A DNA stretch of 64,000 bases from positions 4,836,001 through 4,900,000 of the forward strand of contig CM033124.1 in NCBI GenBank assembly GCA_019321725.1, in the 5' to 3' direction. This stretch comes from Paulownia fortunei (taxonomy: Eukaryota; Streptophyta; Magnoliopsida; Lamiales; Paulowniaceae). Under the pieces are notes generated by a model that saw nothing but the letters and a program-made list of their open reading frames with translations, made no database searches and had not been told where the DNA came from. Shown here in pieces: positions 1 through 11,364 of the stretch; within the stretch, counting starts at the first letter, position 1, and every line of letters begins with the position of its first letter. A program made the translations under genes and the position numbers.

Positions 1-2321
1 GTTTTGGGGTTTAAGATTCCTGTGCAAGAGCTTTCTCGTTTTTTCCCTCACTTTCCTATTTCAAATAATCTTACCCCTAGAATATTTGGTTGTAGTTCCT
101 TTGTACACATTCATGCTCAAAATAGGGGAAAGTTAGATCCACGGGCACTTAAATGCATTTTCATTGGGTATTCTTCCACGCAGAAAGGTTACAAGTGTTA
201 TCATCCACCCTCTAAAAATTTTTTTGTCTCTGCTGATGTTACATTTGTTGAAAGTGAGGGTTATTTTTCTAGTCCTTATCTTCAGGGGGAGACATTATTC
301 ATGGAAGATAAGGACTCGAACTTGTTTCCACTTGATTTACCTTCTACCTTACAATCCCCTTCATCATCTATACCTAGCCCTTCACCAACCCAGCCTGTGA
401 TTGACTCAACTGCTTTAACTGAGTCTGATTCTCCAAGTCCTGTATCTTCTAGAAATAATGTTCATGATTCTACTAGACCACTGCAGGTATACTTAAGGAA
501 GAAAGCATGTGTCACTGATCCTCTGCAAGTCCAAGAGTTGGAACCAACTCTTGAAAATGAGGTAATCTCTCCAACTAATTTTTCTCCAAATGATTTTTCC
601 CATGATAATGCTATTACTGCTATTGAAAATGATGAACTTGACCTTCCTATTGCTCTTAGAAAAGGCACAAGAGAATGTACCAAACACCCTTTATATCCAC
701 TTGTTCATTTCCGAAGCTATCAGAAACTATCACTTTTTCATCGTGCATTTCTCACCCAACTGAATGTTGTTACCATTCCCAAAACCTTATCCGAGGCATT
801 AAGCAATGAGAAATGGAAACAAGCTATGAGTCTTGAGATGGAAGCACTGAAAAAGAATAGAACGTGGGAAATAGTGAAGTTACCAAGTGGTAAGAATCCA
901 GTAGGTTGTAAATGGGTTTTTTCCATGAAATATAAGCCAGATGGGTCAATTGAAAGGTATAAGGCGAGACTTGTAGCCAAGGGATATACACAAACATATG
1001 GGGTGGATTATTTGGAGACATTTGCACCAGTTGCCAAAATGAATACGGTTAGAGTGTTATTATCCTTAGCAGCAAATCTTGATTGAAACTTGCAACAGTT
1101 TGATGTTAAGAATGCTTTTCTCCATGGTGATTTTGAAGAGGAAATTTATATGGAAATCCCTCCTGGATTTGACAATAGTTTTGAAGGCAGAAAAGTTATA
1201 AGTTGAAGAAGGCTTTGTATGGGCTCAAGCAATCTCTTTGTGCATGGTTTGGGAGATTTGCAAAGGTTATGATCAATAATGGATATAAGCAAAATCAAGG
1301 TGATCACACTTTATTCATCAAACACTCAGGTTCAAGAGGAGTGGGAGTAACAGTCTTGCTTGTTTATGTGGATGATATAATTGTAACTGGGAATGATGAG
1401 AAAGAAAAGGAGAGCTTGGAGAAATGTTTGGCAAGAGAGTTTGAAATTAAAGAACTTGGCAAGTTGAAGTACTTCTTAGGCATTGAGGTTGTTCGGTCAA
1501 AACAGGGAATATTTGTTTCCCAACAGAAGTATGTGCTTGACTTATTGAAAGAAACTGGAAAGTTAGCTTGTAAACCTGCTGACACACCAATTGAATTCAA
1601 TCATAAGCTTGGAGAAAACAAGGAAGATGCTAGTGTTGATCGGGGAAACTATCAGAGGTTAGTTGGTCGATTAATTTATTTATCTCACACAAGGCCTGAT
1701 ATTGCATATGCTGTTAGTGTAGTCAGTCAGTTCATGCACAATCCTAAGGAAGTCCACCTTCAAGCAATGTATCGAATATTACACTATCTTAAGGGAACAC
1801 CTGGGAAAGGGATTCTGTTTAAAAAAGGGGCAAGTTTAACACTTGAAGCTTATACTGATGCTGATTATGCTCGTTTGATGGTTGATAGACGATCAACATC
1901 AGGCTACTGCACATTTTTAGGTGGAAACTTGGTTACATGGAGGAGTAAAAAGCAGAATATTGTTGCAAGATCAAGTGCTGAAGCTGAGTTTAGATCAATG
2001 GCTCTCGAAATATGTGAATTACTTTGGCTGAAGATAATTCTTGAAGATTTAAAGATTAAATGGGAGGCGCCTATGAGACTCTATTGTGATAATAAATCAG
2101 CTATTAATATTGCACACAATCTTATGCAACATGACCGCACAAAGTATGTAGAAGTAGATAGACATTTCATCAATGAGAAGTTGGATAGCGGCCTCATTTG
2201 CACACCATATATTTCCACAAACGGGCAACTTGCAGATATCTTGACCAAAGGATTGAGTACTGCTGTGTTTCAAACAATAATTGGTAAGATGGGAATGTAT
2301 GATGTACACTCACCAGCTTGA
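1..2321 (+). pseudogene. Ty1/copia retrotransposon pol remnant (integrase C-terminus, RT, RNase H), 5' truncated by window edge
   Basis: Copia-type polyprotein, read in two frames. Residues ~45-70 of the first open stretch (4-1086) carry the integrase C-terminal signature (KLDPRA, CIFIGYS, QKGYKCY). An S/P-rich linker follows, then the RT start ([30 protein letters not shown]). TGA at 1084-1086 replaces the Trp expected before [15 protein letters not shown], which stays open in the same frame to about 1205. A one-base loss near 1190-1202 shifts to the second frame (1203-2321). That frame has KKALYGLKQS, the catalytic YVDD box, YFLGIEV, and RNase H motifs (SKKQN, ARSSAEAE, DNKSA, HFINEKL) to a natural stop at 2319-2321. 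Gag, protease and the integrase core lie left of the window. With a nonsense mutation and a frameshift it cannot make a functional protein. The family call is firm; the lineage within copia was not resolved. Confidence 0.96.
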
Positions 2322-2328
2322 GGGGGAG
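2320..2328 (+). other. Polypurine tract of the copia element
   Basis: GAGGGGGAG lies directly between the pol stop codon and the TG that opens the LTR. This is where plus-strand DNA synthesis is primed in copia elements. It overlaps the TGA stop of pol, as is usual in this family. Confidence 0.85.
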
Positions 2329-2560
2329 TGTGGAAAAAATATGTAATTAAGGAATGTTTGATCTTATAAATGAGTGAATATGGGGAGCTATTTTTGGGTG
2401 TTATTGAGAGTTATTGTAATCCCAAATTTATTGGGATTGTACCAGATTTATAGGGATTGTAATTAGGGTTTCCATTTCTTTTCTTCTTGCCTTTGTTTGT
2501 ATATAATATGTGTTGTATCATTCAGAATTTAATAAGAGAAAAATATTCTTTTTTTCCACA
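2329..2560 (+). repeat. 3' LTR of the copia element (232 bp)
   Basis: It starts TGTGGAAAAAA and ends TTTTTTCCACA, an 11-bp perfect terminal inverted repeat with canonical TG...CA ends, immediately after the polypurine tract. Inside are a TATA-like stretch (TATATAATATG near 2500) and an AATAAG polyadenylation-like signal near 2530. The next five bases (CTAAT) would be the 3' target-site copy; the 5' copy lies outside the window. The short LTR suits a compact copia element. Confidence 0.9.
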
Positions 2561-3002
2561 CTAATGATTTTCTTTGCAAGTTTTAGCTAACCACACATCC
2601 TTGAGTGGGAGACCTATGGTTGTTTCTAATAATGGGTAATTTCTGTCTTTTACTGCTGCTTTCATGAATTCCAATTATTACTTAACCCCACATCCTCCCA
2701 TGCATAGTCCTTTAATCTGTCATCAGGACTGTTTTGGTGAAGGAATGAACGTTCTACATAGTACTTTGTAATATTGTGTGGAAGAGAGACTTCCTTGAGT
2801 TTTTTCTTCCGCAATGAATTCCTGTGTTTCTCATTCTCTATCCATTCCATGTGAGTCAGGCTTTTTACTGATGTTGTGCAATAGTCATTGATGGGAAAAA
2901 TGTTGATTCTTTTATTTATAACTCATGGCCGTTCTGCTTTTTTTTCTACCATATCATTTGCGAATATTCTTTCTTTCTTTCTTTTTTTTTGTCCTTGTAG
3001 GT
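2561..3002. other. Non-coding flank, no gene seen
   Basis: AT-rich sequence between the copia LTR and the exon-like stretch at 3003, with a pyrimidine-rich run (2965-2996) ending in TTGTAG that could serve as a 3' splice acceptor. Short minus-strand open frames match nothing I recognise. Confidence 0.5.
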
Positions 3003-3169
3003 GTTTGACAACAAGAAGGGACAATTCTGATGGCACACTTTGGAGATTAGCTATTGATGGCTTTCACCGCATTCTGTTTAAAGATGTTAGAAAACTGAAT
3101 TCAGCATTTGGAACAGATCTAAATATTCGCAGGATTTTCAAGAATGCATGTCTGGAAAGAAGTGGTTGA
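3003..3169 (+). pseudogene. Exon-like open stretch of an unrecognised gene
   Basis: After a pyrimidine tract and TTGTAG acceptor, about 55 codons stay open to TGA at 3167-3169. Residues include DGTLWRLAIDGFHRIL and FGTDLNIRRIFKNAC, a normal-looking amino-acid mix unlike the AT-driven shadow frames nearby. It could be the last exon of a duplicated gene, because the DNA just after it (3180-3490) recurs at 14868-15195 in the MON2/cyclin-like cluster. I do not recognise the protein and assign no function. Confidence 0.3.
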
Positions 3170-3179
3170 TGTGTATGAA

Positions 3180-3490
3180 TTATTTTTAGTGGGGCGCTGT
3201 CATCGTGGCCCGCCTTCCAATGCACTCTCAGCAGCTTGTTAGATTGATGAGTCTCCTGAAATGAACATCTTAGGTGTATTCATAGATTGGGGGATTGGAG
3301 ACTGATGTACCTCTTGATTTAATTCACCTACCTCAACCTAATTTTCCTAGGATATGCTTTACACTATGTACCTCAAGTTTTGTAACATGAAAATGATTAA
3401 ATCTTGTATTTAGAGTTAATTGTTACTATATTTTGATGGATAATGCATATGGAATGATTAGGACCTAGAAAACAAAATAACATCAAAAAT
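3180..3490 (+). repeat. Dispersed segment also present at 14868-15195
   Basis: The run beginning with GTGGGGCGCTGTCATCGTGG, then the AGCAGCTTGTTAGA, ATGAACATCTTAG and CTCTTGATTTAATT landmarks and ending GGACCTAGAAAACAAAAT, recurs in the same order near 14.87-15.20 kb with many substitutions. It looks like a 3' untranslated or flanking part of the duplicated locus. Confidence 0.7.
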
Positions 3491-5079
3491 ACCTAGTTAC
3501 TTGAAGAATCTTCATTGATATTGCTATCTCGAGCATATTGAATGCTTGGTCGGTACATGGGTTCCCGTAGAGTGGTACACTTTTGTTTCATGATTTCCTC
3601 TTATTTTCACTTGGTATCGTCTCTCAGTTTAGTGGTGGAGTAGGGCATGAAAACGTAAGATAATGGTTGTAGGAATGATTTGCTGCTGGAAGTTATTAGT
3701 GCCCTTCTTATTTTCACTTGGTAACATCTGCTGTTTTCCATTTCTTTTCTTCTTCTATGGCACCACCTAATATTTCTGCTTGTTTATTTTCATGATCCAT
3801 ATTTTGCTGTTGCTGCATTGGAAAGTAAGTCCAATGGATGAAAATTTAGTAATGTGAAATTCCCAGATTTTTTTCTGCTCTATTTTCTACAAATTTTTAT
3901 ACTAACACAATTAACAAGATGCTGCATTCACAGATTCTACGAAGACTGATTTCCCCCCTCAATTGATGTGCATTGCGTATTTATTGTTTGCCTCTCGAAA
4001 CTGTTGAGCTTATGCATTCTCACTGCAGCAGATTTTCTTTGACATGCTTGCAGAAGCTATTTTTCCTTGATCAGGTAATTTAAAACCTATTTTTAACTTT
4101 AAACCGGTAAGTAGTCTGATGAATGATTTTGTGTTCAATATCTCACACTAGGATCTTACTTGCAGCTATGAAATATGTGATTGGAACATGGCAAGATCTG
4201 AATTTAGCAAAATTTCAATGATGATACTAATCTCAAGGTGACTTATATTAAAAAAATTCTTGACAGAATAGAATGACTTGGGCTTGTGATCAAAAGACTT
4301 CTCTCTCGTTATGTTTTCTGCTCATTTGTAGTTTGAATTTCTGGATTCCATGTGCAGGTGAGCGTTCCTTGCTTCCAGCAATGGTGGAAGAAGGTACATT
4401 GAACTCCAAGAGCTTGATTGTCTTGTAATTCATCTGGAAACAACATTCTCTCTTCCTTGTATCCTCACTTAAAAGAGGGTGTCTCTGAGGAGAATTTGAG
4501 AAGATGTTCGCACTTGCTGGATCAATCATTCTGTGAACTTGTTATCTCAAGGTAAGAAAGTGAATTTGGTTATGGTATTGTAGTGTATTACATAACTTCC
4601 CTTACATGATAGCATTTTATTTCCCAACTCTTTCTAGGGAGATTTTTACCTTTTCTAAAGCTAACAATATTCTTAACCAAATGACAATAAATTGAAGATG
4701 AGAATGGAAAGTATGAATGTTGTAGTTTTTTGTCAGTTGGACATTCTTTTTTACCTTAACCTGGTTGCTGCTGCTGTGAGACATTTAATGCCTTTTGCTT
4801 TTCCGAGGATGATTTGCTTTGAGGAAGATTGATATTTTGTGTTTTATACTACTGATATATTTTAAATGATGCATATAGGTTTTAATATTTTATATTTTCT
4901 GATTAAGAAAAGTTTAGAGAATTGGAGGCAGGTACTTCTAGTATTCCGTTTAGTTATATTTCCTTGGTGACTATCATATTACTCTTAAAGAAGTTGTAGA
5001 TATACTATCTATCTGTTAGCTCATGTTCAGTTTCTGGGTAGATGGTTTTTAGTTATGAGCTACCTTAATTCTGAGTGGA

Positions 5080-5970
5080 AGTTTGAGGTGACTCGTGGAG
5101 CTTGTTATCAGTAAGGTATTGGGTGGAGCTTTGATACTGCTGTATTGATTTCTACTGTCTTGTTTGCAAGTGAAGAACATGCTATCACTTTGGCAATGCG
5201 GGGTCTTTTGGGAGTTGTTTCTGCTGTTGCTACTTTGATTGATGAGGCAATGGATGTTGGTGAGGTAAGATATAAGCCAATGTATAGTCCAGTTCTCTTG
5301 CTTCCTTTGTCTCGTATCTTGTGGAAAATGTCTTTATGACCATGTTGCTTTTTGTTGTATTTTACCTTGGAGCAATCAGCTTGAGTTCCCCAATCCACCC
5401 ACAAAGTGTACTGAGATAACTGCAACACTTTGTATGTCGATGGTTTATGCGATATGGTCGATGATACTCTAGATGCTTTGTCCATGGTTTTGATGAAGTA
5501 GGTTAGCTGTATTTTCTAATGCCATATTACTATCAATAAAATAAATTTTTTGTGTTCTCATGTGTAGTTATTGTCACACGTCACAAGCGAGTTATTGTGT
5601 TTGAGATATTGAAAGCGTTTACACAGAATTGTATTCTTTGCAAGATGTTATATCTTTTATGTCTCTAGTATGTACATATTTTCAATTTTTTTTTTTCTAT
5701 TTTTGAGACAAAGGAATGCCTCCTGTATGTTGTCTCAATTCTCCAATCTTACCCTGCCTAATGTTTTTTGTGCAATAGATCTTACCTAGTTACCAAATTA
5801 CCTTGTGCAATGTTGTAAGATGTGATGCTGAATGTTACTCATTTTTTTACGGGCATGTGGAGTTCTTCGTGCTGTAGAACCTTTAAATTCTTTTCATGCG
5901 TCCCTTTGCATGCTAACAATTTATATTCTCAAAGAAGCTGAAAAGAGGAGGTTTGTTTATTCAGAAACTT
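5080..5970 (+). pseudogene. MON2: MON2-like pseudogene fragment (copy A)
   Basis: MON2 is a large Sec7/BIG-related HEAT-repeat protein acting in Golgi and endosomal trafficking. Pieces here follow its N-terminal third in order. Pseudo-exon 1 ends at 5264 before a GTAAGA donor (FASEEHAITLAMRGLLGVV, TLIDEAMDVGE). Pseudo-exon 2 is ~5385-5498 (KCTEITATLCMSMV, ILDALSMVL). Pseudo-exon 3 is ~5567-5620, a broken SQGEAI-type stretch. Pseudo-exon 4 is ~5848-5970 (ACGVLRAVEPLNSFHASLC in a broken frame). Stops and frameshifts interrupt the exons, and the rest of the gene is missing. The preserved intron borders point to DNA-level duplication rather than retroposition. The assignment rests on remembered family sequence. 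Confidence 0.75.
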
Positions 5971-6922
5971 AGATGAGTTTTATGTTGGTTGTATTTTTTG
6001 TAATCCTAGTTGCTCCAGAGTCGTGATTGCTGAATCAGAAATATGTGACTACTAATTTTATATTGTTGCTATAACATCCTAGATGTATGTGCTTGTTGAG
6101 TCTATGTTTGTGTTTCTATTCATCCAAGTTCATGAGTTATCTCCTTGGTAGTTCTTATCATCTTGCACCAAATTGTTTAAATTTCTTGGCTTTCATGTCG
6201 AAATTTTACTTTAGCTTACTGCTGAGATGTTCCTGGATCACCACATTCAGTATGCTCGTAGTTGTTGATAAATGATTTACAGACCTGGGCTTAGGCATCC
6301 TTTATGAGTATTAACACTAGATACCATATTGTGAATGAACCAGAAAGCAATGAACCATCATCAGATAATCTCTGCTCTCTGCTTGTTAAAATTACTTCTA
6401 AACTTGAACAAAAAATACATAAAATTTTATGCTAGACCACCTCCCAACATCTCATCTAAGAAGCAGCTTCACCTTAAGATCTTGAACCCAAATTTGAGAC
6501 TTCTTGAACATACCTAGGAAAATGTATGAAGCTTTCTTCTTACAACTGATGGTGGACTAACTTCTCTTTAAACTAAAAACTATCAAGACTTTTCTCTTTT
6601 AGGAAGCTCATCTATAAATATGGTGGCAGCTTTTTTCTTGACTTCACTTCTGTCTTTGCTACTAGTTCTAGAATTGTGCAACTGACGAAATGGTTTGAAG
6701 AGAGAGAGCGAGATTGAAAACATATGTTTCTTTTTCTGTTATATGTAAATTAAGGGAGTTTTTTCTCAGAGAAAGTGTACGTTAGTGGATCCTGCTGTTG
6801 CTTTTTGGCTGGCAGAAGTTTATAATGGGCCTTAATGAAATTGCACGTAGATTATATTGGTAGCTTGTGTTACTGTCAAAGTTCTGCTCCCACAGATTAA
6901 TCTTTTTTTTTTTTAATTTCAG

Positions 6923-6976
6923 GAGTTCCGTATGCAACTATTAGCAAATAAAGTCATCAGTTACGAGAATTGTTAG
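6923..6976 (+). pseudogene. Cyclin-B-like pseudo-exon (copy A)
   Basis: Flanked by a T-rich tract plus TTTCAG acceptor and a GTAAG donor. The frame reads EFRMQLLANK before degrading. The intact-looking paralogue in copy C (16107-16162) reads EFRMQLLANAQATVTRIAR, resembling the RxFxAQLLANAQ stretch of plant B-type cyclins. Following cyclin-like pieces are lost in the gap here but exist in copy B. The call is tentative. Confidence 0.45.
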
Positions 6977-7143
6977 GTAAGTTGAATTTTTGGATGTTTG
7001 ATTCTTACAAAAAGTTTCTTGTTTCTTTTTCTTGGATATTTCACTTTTCAGTAAATGAGAGAAAGCTGATCACGTTCAAGTTGAATAAATGTGAATGGTT
7101 TTGGTGGAAATGATGGTGCAGAAACCATGCCTGGTAAAAAGAA

Positions 7144-7243
7144 NNNNNNNNNNNNNNNNNNNNNNNNNNNNNNNNNNNNNNNNNNNNNNNNNNNNNNNNN
7201 NNNNNNNNNNNNNNNNNNNNNNNNNNNNNNNNNNNNNNNNNNN
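7144..7243. other. Assembly gap (100 N)
   Basis: Exactly 100 unknown bases, a common placeholder for a gap of unknown size. The sequences ending at its left edge and starting at its right edge belong to the two copies of the same duplicated segment. Confidence 0.99.
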
Positions 7244-10200
7244 CAATCTCGGGCATATTGAATGCTTGGGCGGTACATGGGTTCCCGTAGAGTGGTACAC
7301 TTTTGTTTTCTGATTTCCTCTTATTTTCACTTGGTATCATCTCTCAGTTTAGCGGTGGAGTTGGGCATGAGAACGTAAGATAATTGTTGTAGGAATGATT
7401 TGCTGCTGGAAGTTATTAGTGCCCTCTTATTTTCACTTGGTAACATCTGCTGTTTTCCATTTCTTTTCTTCTTCTATGTACCACCTGATATGGCTGCTTG
7501 TTTATTTTCATGATCCATATTTTGATGTTGCTGCATTGGAAAGTATAGTCCAATGGATGAAAATTTAGTAATGTGAAATTCCCAGATTTTTTTCTGCTCT
7601 ATTTTCTACAAATTTTTATACTAACACAATTAACAAGATGCTGCATTCACAGATTCTACGAAGACTGATTTCCCCCCTCAATTGATGTGCATTGCGTATT
7701 TATTGTTTGCCTCTCGAAACTGTTGAGCTTATGCATTCTCACTGCAGCAGATTTTCTTTGACATGCTTGCAGAAGCTATTTTTCCTTGATCAGGTAATTT
7801 AAAACCTATTTTTAACTTTAAACCGGTAAGTAGTCTGATGAATGATTTTGTGTTCAATATCTCACACTAGGATCTTACTTGCAGCTATGAAATATGTGAT
7901 TGGAACATGGCAAGATCTGAATTTAGCAAAATTTCAATGATGATACTAATCTCAAGGTGACTTATATTAAAAAAATTCTTGACAGAATAGAATGACTTGG
8001 GCTTGTGATCAAAAGACTTCTCTCTCGTTATGTTTTCTGCTCATTTGTAGTTTGAATTTCTGGATTCCATGTGCAGGTGAGCGTTCCTTGCTTCCAGCAA
8101 TGGTGGAAGAAGGTACATTGAACTCCAAGAGCTTGATTGTCTTGTAATTCATCTGGAAACAACATTCTCTCTTCCTTGTATCCTCACTTAAAAGAGGGTG
8201 TCTCTGAGGAGAATTTGAGAAGATGTTCGCACTTGCTGGATCAATCATTCTGTGAACTTGTTATCTCAAGGTAAGAAAGTGAATTTGGTTATGGTATTGT
8301 AGTGTATTACATAACTTCCCTTACATGATAGCATTTTATTTCCCAACTCTTTCTAGGGAGATTTTTACCTTTTCTAAAGCTAACAATATTCTTAACCAAA
8401 TGACAATAAATTGAAGATGAGAATGGAAAGTATGAATGTTGTAGTTTTTTGTCAGTTGGACATTCTTTTTTACCTTAACCTGGTTGCTGCTGCTGTGAGA
8501 CATTTAATGCCTTTTGCTTTTCCGAGGATGATTTGCTTTGAGGAAGATTGATATTTTGTGTTTTATACTACTGATATATTTTAAATGATGCATATAGGTT
8601 TTAATATTTTATATTTTCTGATTAAGAAAAGTTTAGAGAATTGGAGGCAGGTACTTCTAGTATTCCGTTTAGTTATATTTCCTTGGTGACTATCATATTA
8701 CTCTTAAAGAAGTTGTAGATATACTATCTATCTGTTAGCTCATGTTCAGTTTCTGGGTAGATGGTTTTTAGTTATGAGCTACCTTAATTCTGAGTGGAAG
8801 TTTGAGGTGACTCGTGGAGCTTGTTATCAGTAAGGTATTGGGTGGAGCTTTGATACTGCTGTATTGATTTCTACTGTCTTGTTTGCAAGTGAAGAACATG
8901 CTATCACTTTGGCAATGCGGGGTCTTTTGGGAGTTGTTTCTGCTGTTGCTACTTTGATTGATGAGGCAATGGATGTTGGTGAGGTAAGATATAAGCCAAT
9001 GTATAGTCCAGTTCTCTTGCTTCCTTTGTCTCGTATCTTGTGGAAAATGTCTTTATGACCATGTTGCTTTTTGTTGTATTTTACCTTGGAGCAATCAGCT
9101 TGAGTTCCCCAATCCACCCACAAAGTGTACTGAGATAACTGCAACACTTTGTATGTCGATGGTTTATGCGATATGGTCGATGATACTCTAGATGCTTTGT
9201 CCATGGTTTTGATGAAGTAGGTTAGCTGTATTTTCTAATGCCATATTACTATCAATAAAATAAATTTTTTGTGTTCTCATGTGTAGTTATTGTCACACGT
9301 CACAAGCGAGTTATTGTGTTTGAGATATTGAAAGCGTTTACACAGAATTGTATTCTTTGCAAGATGTTATATCTTTTATGTCTCTAGTATGTACATATTT
9401 TCAATTTTTTTTTTTCTATTTTTGAGACAAAGGAATGCCTCCTGTATGTTGTCTCAATTCTCCAATCTTACCCTGCCTAATGTTTTTTGTGCAATAGATC
9501 TTACCTAGTTACCAAATTACCTTGTGCAATGTTGTAAGATGTGATGCTGAATGTTACTCATTTTTTTACGGGCATGTGGAGTTCTTCGTGCTGTAGAACC
9601 TTTAAATTCTTTTCATGCGTCCCTTTGCATGCTAACAATTTATATTCTCAAAGAAGCTGAAAAGAGGAGGTTTGTTTATTCAGAAACTTAGATGAGTTTT
9701 ATGTTGGTTGTATTTTTTGTAATCCTAGTTGCTCCAGAGTCGTGATTGCTGAATCAGAAATATGTGACTACTAATTTTATATTGTTGCTATAACATCCTA
9801 GATGTATGTGCTTGTTGAGTCTATGTTTGTGTTTCTATTCATCCAAGTTCATGAGTTATCTCCTTGGTAGTTCTTATCATCTTGCACCAAATTGTTTAAA
9901 TTTCTTGGCTTTCATGTCGAAATTTTACTTTAGCTTACTGCTGAGATGTTCCTGGATCACCACATTCAGTATGCTCGTAGTTGTTGATAAATGATTTACA
10001 GACCTGGGCTTAGGCATCCTTTATGAGTATTAACACTAGATACCATATTGTGAATGAACCAGAAAGCAATGAACCATCATCAGATAATCTCTGCTCTCTG
10101 CTTGTTAAAATTACTTCTAAACTTGAACAAAAAATACATAAAATTTTATGCTAGACCACCTCCCAACATCTCATCTAAGAAGCAGCTTCACCTTAAGATC

Positions 10201-10858
10201 TTGAACCCAAATTTGAGACTTCTTGAACATACCTAGGAAAATGTATGAAGCTTTCTTCTTACAACTGATGGTGGACTAACTTCTCTTTAAACTAAAAACT
10301 ATCAAGACTTTTCTCTTTTAGGAAGCTCATCTATAAATATGGTGGCAGCTTTTTTCTTGACTTCACTTCTGTCTTTGCTACTAGTTCTAGAATTGTGCAA
10401 CTGACGAAATGGTTTGAAGAGAGAGAGCGAGATTGAAAACACATGTGTCTTTTTCTGTTATATGTAAATTAAGGGAGGTTCTTCTCAAAGAAAGTGTACG
10501 TTAGTGGATACTGCTGTTGCTTTTTGTCTGGCAGAAGTTTATAATAGGCCTTAATGAAATTGTACGTAGATTTACATTGGTAGCTTGTGTTGCTGTGAAA
10601 GTTCTGCTTCAACAGATTGTTTTTTTTTTTTTAGTTTTTTAATTTCTAGAGTTCCATATGCAACTATTAGCAAATGCACAGGCATCAGTTATGAGAATTG
10701 TTAGGTAAGTTGAATTTTTGGATGTTTGATCCATACAAAAAATTTCTTGTTTCTTTTTCTTGGATATTTCACTTTTCAGTAAATCACGTTCAAGTTGAAT
10801 AAATGTGAATGGTTTTGGTGGAAATGATGGTGCAGAAACCATGCCTCGTAAAAAGGAA
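7244..10858 (+). repeat. Duplicated segment, copy B, starts at the gap
   Basis: Homologous end to end with copy A: 7244 aligns with 3524, and 10858 aligns with the last base before the gap (7143). The core 7569-10441 matches 3850-6722 without a visible difference. The first ~320 bp carry small indels and substitutions relative to copy A (for example GCCCTCTTA versus GCCCTTCTTA near 7425). Beyond 10858 the locus continues into cyclin-like pieces. Confidence 0.9.
8799..9689 (+). pseudogene. MON2: MON2-like pseudogene fragment (copy B)
   Basis: Same four pseudo-exons, donor site and disabling changes as in copy A, with no difference seen. MON2 would act at the Golgi/endosome, but this copy lacks most of the protein and is frame-broken. 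Because both copies share every lesion, the duplication, if real, happened after the gene had already died. Confidence 0.75.
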
Positions 10859-11357
10859 CCTATGATGCCTAAGAATGATGATGCTATAATTTTGAGATTG
10901 ATGAAGATAAAAGCTCCAAGATTAGAAGAAAACTGCATAAAGGTTGAATGCAAAGAAAACTTGTACAAAGATCTAAACTGCTCAAAGCATTGATTTTGCT
11001 TAGATATTTTCTTGGCTTATTTGCTATGTAATATTGATAGATTCATTATTTCCTTCCAGAAACCATGAATCTGTTAGTAAAGATTATTGCAGAAGATTTG
11101 AATGACCAGTTAGTAGCTTTGGAGTATGTTGATGACATTTCCAAACTTTCGAAAGCACACAGAGGTATGTTGATGATGTGAACCTCTCTAGTTCTTTTCT
11201 TGTTTTGGCATCTATATCATATTTATAATTTTTTATTTTGGCGTCTATATCATGGTAAAGATTGTTTTGTTAGATTAATGCAGAAGATGTGAATGATCAA
11301 TTGGGAGCTTTGGAGTATGTCAATGATTTCTATAAACTCTAGAAGCTCACAGAGGTA
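10650..11357 (+). pseudogene. Cyclin-B-like pseudogene fragments (copy B)
   Basis: Three kinds of piece in order. First, a pseudo-exon at 10650-10704 before a GTAAG donor, with the MQLLANAQ-like stretch. Second, a pseudo-exon after GGTGCAG (about 10838-10992) starting MPRKKEPMMPKNDDAI, whose end in another frame resembles the TLTSVLTARSKA stretch of plant cyclin B. Third, the stretch before the cyclin box (AEDLNDQLVALEYVDDI) at ~11084-11165, repeated at ~11275-11356 as AEDVNDQLGALEYVNDFYKL then a stop. B cyclins partner CDK1 in mitosis and have this LAxxEYVxDIYxFYK motif before the cyclin fold. The cyclin box itself is absent. Moderately confident, from remembered family motifs. Confidence 0.5.
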
Positions 11358-11364
11358 TGTTGAT

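Larger units (their letters stand above)
3524..7143 (+). repeat. Duplicated segment, copy A (MON2/cyclin-like pseudogene block), ends at the gap
   Basis: Collinear with copy B (7244-10858) at an offset of 3715-3720 bp. From about 3850 to 6722 the two copies look identical, and five separate open frames translate to identical residues. The first ~300 bp and last ~420 bp differ by several percent. At 7066-7080 copy A has ~14 bp that copy B lacks, with a counterpart in copy C near 16248. Copy A runs straight into the N gap. It holds four MON2-like pseudo-exons and one cyclin-like pseudo-exon. Confidence 0.9.

Noticed and set aside
2320..2560. Intact, potentially active copia element
   Set aside because: The LTR ends are perfect, but pol has an in-frame TGA at 1084 and a frameshift near 1200, so the copy is defective.
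4290..4529. 79-codon minus-strand frame repeated at 8009-8248
   Set aside because: It is present only because of the duplicate block, has no family feature, and the equivalent region is absent from copy C.
5108..5485. 125-codon minus-strand frame, identical at 8827-9204
   Set aside because: It is antisense to MON2-like pseudo-exons. Its conservation only reflects the identical duplicated DNA.
7041..7340. Open frames spanning the N gap
   Set aside because: They exist only because unknown bases do not create stops.
11110..11150. EYVDDI motif resembling the catalytic YVDD box of copia RT
   Set aside because: No other RT motif is in reach, and the surrounding residues (DxNDQLxALEYVxDFYKL) fit the stretch before the cyclin box. 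It recurs in the cyclin-like copies at 11.3 and 16.6 kb.
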